Assembly (NCBI RefSeq): GCF_003660455.1
Contig: NZ_QZVR01000002.1
Location: 310,001 to 374,000 of the forward strand
DNA: 64,000 nt
Direction of reading: 5' to 3'
DNA from: Nocardioides ferulae
Lineage (GTDB): Bacteria; Actinomycetota; Actinomycetes; Propionibacteriales; Nocardioidaceae
Under the pieces are notes generated by a model that worked only from the letters and a program-made list of their open reading frames with translations, was not told where the DNA came from and made no database searches. Made by a program: the position numbers and the translations under genes. This document shows, piece by piece, positions 60,152-64,000 of this stretch; within the stretch, counting starts at the first letter, position 1, and each line of letters opens with the position of its first letter.

Positions 60152-62275
60152 TCAGACGAGGAACAGCGTGATCGTGCTGCCCTTGGGGACCATCTCGCCG
60201 GCACCCGGGTCGCTGGAGTAGACGTAGCCGAGCCCGATGTAGGCCGAGGAGTTCTCGACGTCGACCTCGAAGCCGAGGTCCTTCAGCCGCTGGGTGGCCT
60301 CGTCGACGCCGACCGCGACCAGGCTGGGCACCTCGACCAGCGGCGGGCCGAGGGAGACGACCAGCGAGACCGTGTCGCCCTTGAAGAGGGTGTCGGAGGT
60401 CGGGTCCTGGGAGATCACGTGGCCCTCGGGCACGACTTCGGAGTACTCCTCGCCGGTGACCTCGACCACCAGGTCGCGCTTCTCCATCGCGGCCGTCGCG
60501 CGGTCGGCGTCCTTGCCGGTCCAGTCCTTGACCGGGATCGGCCGGCGGCCCTTGCTGACCACCAGGTCGACGGCGGTGCCGGGCCGCAGCGTCGTGCCCC
60601 GCGCGGGGTCGCTGCGGATCACCGTGCCCTCGGGGACGGTCTCGGACCACCGCTCGACCACCTGGCCCAGGGTCAGGCTGGTGTCGGTGAGTTCGGCCTC
60701 CGCCTCCCCGCGGGTCAGCCCGGCCAGCTTGGGCACGTCGTAGCGCTCCTTGCCCAGCGAGAGCACCAGCGTGACCGTGCCCCCGTCGAGCACCTGGGCC
60801 CCGGCCTCGGGGTCGGTGCTGATCACCCTCCCCTTCGGCACGGTCTCGGAGTACGCCGGGTCGCCGAGCTCGGCGCTCAGGCCGGCGGCCTCGAGCCGGT
60901 CGACGGCGGCGGCCTCGGCGAGCCCGATCACCCCGGGTGTGGAGGTGTAGCGGGCCCAGCCGAACCAGTAGGCGCCGCCGCCCACGGCCGCGACGACCAG
61001 GAGGGCGAGCACGAGCAGCAGCGGGCCGCGGCGGGAGCGGCGGGGCCGGGCCGGCCCGGCCGCGGGGCGCGCGGGCGGCGCGGCCGGAGGAGAGCCGGGT
61101 GGGGAGGCGGGGCGAGCCGGGACGGCGCGCGTGCGGTCGGCGGGCACCGCGACGGCGGTGGTGGCGCGGGACGGCCCGAGCAGGGCCGCCATCTCGTCGT
61201 CGTCCCATGCCGGTGCGGGCGCGCGCCGGAGCGGCTCGGTGACCGGGGCCTCGCCGAGCTCGGCGGTGTCGCTGCGCACCTCGTCACGCTCGTCGGCCTC
61301 GGGGGCGTCGGGCCATGAGCCGGCGAGGAGCAGCGGGGTCAGGTCGGCGGTGAGGTCGGCATCGTCGTCGACGCCCTCGGCGAGCGCGTGCGCGACCCGG
61401 TGCACCTGGTGCAGCAGCACCCCGGCGTCGGCCGGGCGGTGGACGCGGTCGCGGGCGGTGGCGCGGGCGACCAGGGCGTCGACGTAGGCGGGCAGCCCGG
61501 GGACCTCCCGCGAGGGCGGGGGCACGTCCTCGTGCACGTGCTTGTAGGCGACCTGGATCGGGGAGTCGCCCTGGTGGGGCTTGCGGCCCGTGAGCAGCTC
61601 GTAGAGCAGCACCCCGACGGCGTACACGTCGGCGCGCGCGTCGGCCTTGCCGTCGACGACCAGCTCGGGGGCGAGGTAGGAGACGGTGCCGATCAGGACC
61701 CCGCCGGTCACGGTGTGCTGGGTGTCGGCGCTGATCGCCTTGGCCAGCCCGAAGTCGGCGACCTTGACCCGGCCGTCCTCGGCGATCAGGACGTTCTCGG
61801 GCTTGATGTCGCGGTGGATCAAGCCGGCCCGGTGCGCGGCCGCCAGCGCCGAGAGCACCGGCTCGAGCAGGGCCAGCGCCCGCGCCGGGGACAGCGGGCT
61901 CTCCTTGCGGATCACGTCGCGCAGCGTGTGTCCCGAGACCAGCTCCATGGCCAGGTAGACCACGCCCGCGTCGCGGCCCTGGTCGTAGACCGAGACGACG
62001 TTGGGGTGGGACAGCCCGGCAGCAGCCCGTGCCTCGCGCACGAACCGGGCCGCGAACTCCTCGTCGTCGCCGAGCCCGGCATGCATCACCTTGACCGCGA
62101 CGGTGCGGTCCAGGCGCAGGTCGGTGGCCTCGTAGACGCTGGCCATGCCGCCGCGGGCGATCCGCGGGCCGATCCGGTAGCGGCCGTCGAGCAGGTGGCC
62201 GGGGGGCAGCTGTCCGTTGCCGGGGTCGGCTGGGCGCGCGCCGGTGCCCGGCTGGGCATGGCGATCTGGCTGCAC
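60152..62275 (-). CDS. pknL: PknL-like Ser/Thr kinase with four PASTA domains
   Basis: A 707-residue kinase. Kinase domain about residues 28-290: IARGGMASVYEA, AVKVMHA with the ATP lysine, HRDIKPENVL catalytic loop, ADFGLAK and GTVSYLAPE. A long acidic linker, one membrane helix (about 435-460, GPLLLVLALLVVAAVGGGAYWFG), then four PASTA repeats of about 65 residues to the C-terminus. PASTA domains sense peptidoglycan fragments. GTG at 62273-62275 has AGGAGG five bases upstream and is preferred over the ATG at 62318-62320. Divergent from the Rv2175c-like gene, the known PknL substrate. Confidence 0.92.
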   Translation of the reverse strand: MQPDRHAQPGTGARPADPGNGQLPPGHLLDGRYRIGPRIARGGMASVYEATDLRLDRTVAVKVMHAGLGDDEEFAARFVREARAAAGLSHPNVVSVYDQGRDAGVVYLAMELVSGHTLRDVIRKESPLSPARALALLEPVLSALAAAHRAGLIHRDIKPENVLIAEDGRVKVADFGLAKAISADTQHTVTGGVLIGTVSYLAPELVVDGKADARADVYAVGVLLYELLTGRKPHQGDSPIQVAYKHVHEDVPPPSREVPGLPAYVDALVARATARDRVHRPADAGVLLHQVHRVAHALAEGVDDDADLTADLTPLLLAGSWPDAPEADERDEVRSDTAELGEAPVTEPLRRAPAPAWDDDEMAALLGPSRATTAVAVPADRTRAVPARPASPPGSPPAAPPARPAAGPARPRRSRRGPLLLVLALLVVAAVGGGAYWFGWARYTSTPGVIGLAEAAAVDRLEAAGLSAELGDPAYSETVPKGRVISTDPEAGAQVLDGGTVTLVLSLGKERYDVPKLAGLTRGEAEAELTDTSLTLGQVVERWSETVPEGTVIRSDPARGTTLRPGTAVDLVVSKGRRPIPVKDWTGKDADRATAAMEKRDLVVEVTGEEYSEVVPEGHVISQDPTSDTLFKGDTVSLVVSLGPPLVEVPSLVAVGVDEATQRLKDLGFEVDVENSSAYIGLGYVYSSDPGAGEMVPKGSTITLFLV

Positions 62276-62410
62276 GGCGACCCTCCTGCGGCCGGACGGG
62301 GAAGGATCCGACCCGCCCATGGTACGGACCGGCGCGGTCGCCGCGCGGTCCGACGCTCCCGGCGTGGCGCCGCCGGGCCCCCTCTGGGGCGCGGATGGGA
62401 GACTGGCGGC

Positions 62411-62776
62411 ATGACCGCACCTCTCGCCGACGCGGACCTCGCCGCGCTCGTGCCCGACTGGATCGACTGGGCCGAGGCCGCCCGTCAGCTGGGCGTCACC
62501 GTGGCCAAGGTCCGCACGATGATCCGCGAGCACCAGCTGGCCGCCGCGGTGCCCGCGCCCGGCGCCGGCCAGCAGGTACCGGCCGACTTCGTCCAGGACG
62601 GGTTGCCGGTGAAGGGCCTGCCGGGGCTGCTCACGCTGCTGCACGACGCCGGCTACGACGACCGCGAGTGCATCGCGTGGATCTTCACCGACGACGACTA
62701 CCCGGGCCGCCCCATCGACGCGCTCCGCGAGAACCGCGGCTCGGAGGTCAAGCGGCGGGCACAGGCACTGCTCTGA
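62411..62776 (+). CDS. Rv2175c-like DNA-binding protein
   Basis: A 121-residue protein with a helix-turn-helix (DWIDWAEAARQLGVTVAKVRTMIREHQLAAAV) followed by a winged C-terminal half (PGLLTLLHDAGYDDRECIAWIFTDDDYPGRPIDALRENRGSEVKRRAQAL). In M. tuberculosis, Rv2175c is phosphorylated by PknL, encoded divergently beside it, as here. The phosphorylated N-terminal Thr could correspond to Thr2 (MTAP). ATG at 62411. No good -10 was found. It ends 33 bases before the convergent idsA-like gene. Confidence 0.88.
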   Translation: MTAPLADADLAALVPDWIDWAEAARQLGVTVAKVRTMIREHQLAAAVPAPGAGQQVPADFVQDGLPVKGLPGLLTLLHDAGYDDRECIAWIFTDDDYPGRPIDALRENRGSEVKRRAQALL

Positions 62777-62791
62777 CCCGCGCCTGAACGG

Positions 62792-62809
62792 TCCGGCCCG
62801 GGGGCCGGA
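62792..62809. terminator. Convergent terminator hairpin
   Basis: TCCGGCCC (62792-62799) pairs perfectly with GGGCCGGA (62802-62809), leaving a tight two-base loop that probably opens to a larger one. It lies between the Rv2175c-like stop and the polyprenyl synthase stop and lacks a U-tract. Confidence 0.55.
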
Positions 62810-63928
62810 TCAGACCGTGCGCTGCGTCGCGGCCTCGGCCAGCTCGCGCAGTGCCGCCCGGGCATGAGCGTCGACCGGAGCCCGGTCGAGGGCCTCGAGG
62901 GCTCGGGCGGTCAGCCCGCGGATCGCGTCCTCGACCTGCTGACGGGCCCCGCTGTCGTCGATCACCTGCCGGAGCCGGGAGACCTGGGCCTCGTCGAGCG
63001 GGTTGCCGAGGGACCGGTCGAGCAGCAGGGCGTCCTCCGGCGCGGCCGCGTCGAGCGCCAGGGCGACCAGCACGGTGCGCTTCCCCTCGACCAGGTCGTC
63101 GCCCGCGGGCTTGCCGGTGGCGTCGGGGTCGCCGAACACGCCGAGCAGGTCGTCGCGCAGCTGGAACGCCTCGCCCAGCGGCAGTCCGAAGCCCGACAGT
63201 GCGGCGAGCGTCGCGCCGTCGGCCCCGGCCAGGGCGGCTCCGATGTGCAGCGGCCGCTCGATGGAGTACTTGGCGGACTTGAACCGCAGCACGGTCATCG
63301 CCGTGTCGACGTCGGCGCGGCCGCGCGCCTGCACCGAGACGTCGAGGAACTGGCCCGCGATCACCTCGGTGCGGCACAGGTCGAGGACCTCCAGGGCCGG
63401 ACCGACGTCGGCCAGCGGCAGCCCGCAACGGCGGAGCAGCTCGTCGGACCAGCTCAGCAGCAGGTCACCGAGCAGGATCGCCGCGGCGGCGCCGTACTGC
63501 TGCGGATCCCCGCGCCACTGCACGCCGCGGTGCTCGCTCTCGAAGCGGCGGTGGGTGGCCGGCCGGCCCCGCCGGGTGTCGGAGGCGTCCATGAAGTCGT
63601 CGTGCACCAGGGCGCTGGCGTGCAGCAGCTCCAGCGCGGCGCAGGCGCGCACCAGCGACGCCTCGTCGGCCGGCTGCGGACGCACCGCGCGGTAGCCCCA
63701 GGCGCAGAACGCCGCGCGCAGCCGCTTGCCGCCCGTGACCGCCTGGCGGGCCTCGTCGAGGAGCCGCTCGGCGTCGTGGCCGAGCGCGGTGAGCCGCTGG
63801 CCCTGCATGTCCAAGAACGCGTCGAGCTCGACCTGCACCGCGGCGCGGAACGCCGCGGCGTCCCAGACCGGCTCCGTGGAACCTGCCGACCGCTCGACGG
63901 GATCCGGTGCTGGGGAGGTGGGACTCAC
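62810..63928 (-). CDS. Polyprenyl (geranylgeranyl-type) diphosphate synthase
   Basis: A 372-residue prenyl transferase. First Asp-rich motif HDDFMDASDTRRGRP near residue 109 and second QLRDDLLGVFGDPDATGKPAGDDL near 252, with GGKRLRAAF near 66. It resembles Rv2173 (IdsA2). The residues before the first Asp motif suggest a C20-type product, but chain length cannot be proved. GTG at 63926-63928; TAGGCT at 63935-63940 six bases upstream. Bases 63941-64000 hold only its upstream region. Confidence 0.9.
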   Translation of the reverse strand: MSPTSPAPDPVERSAGSTEPVWDAAAFRAAVQVELDAFLDMQGQRLTALGHDAERLLDEARQAVTGGKRLRAAFCAWGYRAVRPQPADEASLVRACAALELLHASALVHDDFMDASDTRRGRPATHRRFESEHRGVQWRGDPQQYGAAAAILLGDLLLSWSDELLRRCGLPLADVGPALEVLDLCRTEVIAGQFLDVSVQARGRADVDTAMTVLRFKSAKYSIERPLHIGAALAGADGATLAALSGFGLPLGEAFQLRDDLLGVFGDPDATGKPAGDDLVEGKRTVLVALALDAAAPEDALLLDRSLGNPLDEAQVSRLRQVIDDSGARQQVEDAIRGLTARALEALDRAPVDAHARAALRELAEAATQRTV

Positions 63929-64000
63929 CCTGGGAGCCTAGTGGCTGCCGCTGTGTGGACAGGGCCAGGGGCAGCGGGCAGTGATCCCTAGGATCGAGCC

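Noticed and set aside
62276-62320. ATG at 62318-62320 as pknL start
   Set aside because: It has no ribosome-binding site, whereas GTG at 62275 follows AGGAGG. The 15-residue extension is not conserved-looking. Not fully excluded.

Overview
The window is GC-rich actinobacterial chromosome. The gene content (cytochrome bcc-aa3 genes, Tad pilus genes, a MacS/MacR two-component pair, a DUF222/HNH protein, a PASTA kinase, many leaderless GTG/ATG starts) suggests Nocardioides or a close relative in the Propionibacteriales. That placement is inference from content and style. Gene density is high, most neighbours overlap by 1-4 bases or lie within a few bases, and I saw no rRNA, tRNA, CRISPR array, prophage or insertion sequence.

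The backbone follows a long block of synteny that I recall from Mycobacterium tuberculosis (about Rv2205c down to Rv2173) and from Streptomyces. From left to right: nadA (cut by the edge), a GNAT protein, glycerate kinase, erpA, adenosine kinase adoK, and a cysteine desulfurase with a TusA-like protein. Next come the respiratory genes: ctaC-ctaD-ctaF on the plus strand, an L,D-transpeptidase, then ctaE-qcrC-qcrA-qcrB on the minus strand and ctaG diverging from ctaE. They are followed by a receiver-like protein with trpD, a membrane/GNAT fusion with a RAM-only Lrp relative, a DEDDh/GIY-YIG nuclease, a NYN protein, and an NlpC/P60 hydrolase behind a c-di-AMP (ydaO-type) riboswitch. After an inserted block come fadD15-like, SRPBCC, ArsA-like, a CxxC protein, two ROK kinases and a PlsC acyltransferase. 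The right end holds class II DAHP synthase, threonine aldolase, class I DAHP synthase, an EamA transporter, endonuclease IV, a PknL-like kinase, an Rv2175c-like protein and a polyprenyl diphosphate synthase.

Two blocks look inserted relative to that backbone. Block 1 (about 23852-35283) has two membrane metallopeptidases and a minus-strand Tad pilus operon: cpaB, cpaE, tadA, a von Willebrand-TadB fusion, tadC, a histidine kinase, a response regulator and a separate Flp pilin. Block 2 (about 43551-54544) has macS, a VanY-type peptidase, a DUF222/HNH gene behind a probable LexA-controlled promoter, a flavin reductase, macR, glpK with a DUF1028 gene, PPi-dependent phosphofructokinase and an amino acid permease. 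The HNH gene and its neighbours separate macS from macR.

Regulation is unusually readable. At about twenty genes a TANNNT -10 hexamer lies 6-8 bases before the start codon, the layout of leaderless mRNAs, and this decides several starts. Other signals are the riboswitch, an attenuator-like leader before the class I DAHP synthase gene, a LexA-like box, two perfect palindromes in divergent promoter regions, several strong terminator hairpins, and copies of an interspersed repeat beside erpA and before the HNH gene.
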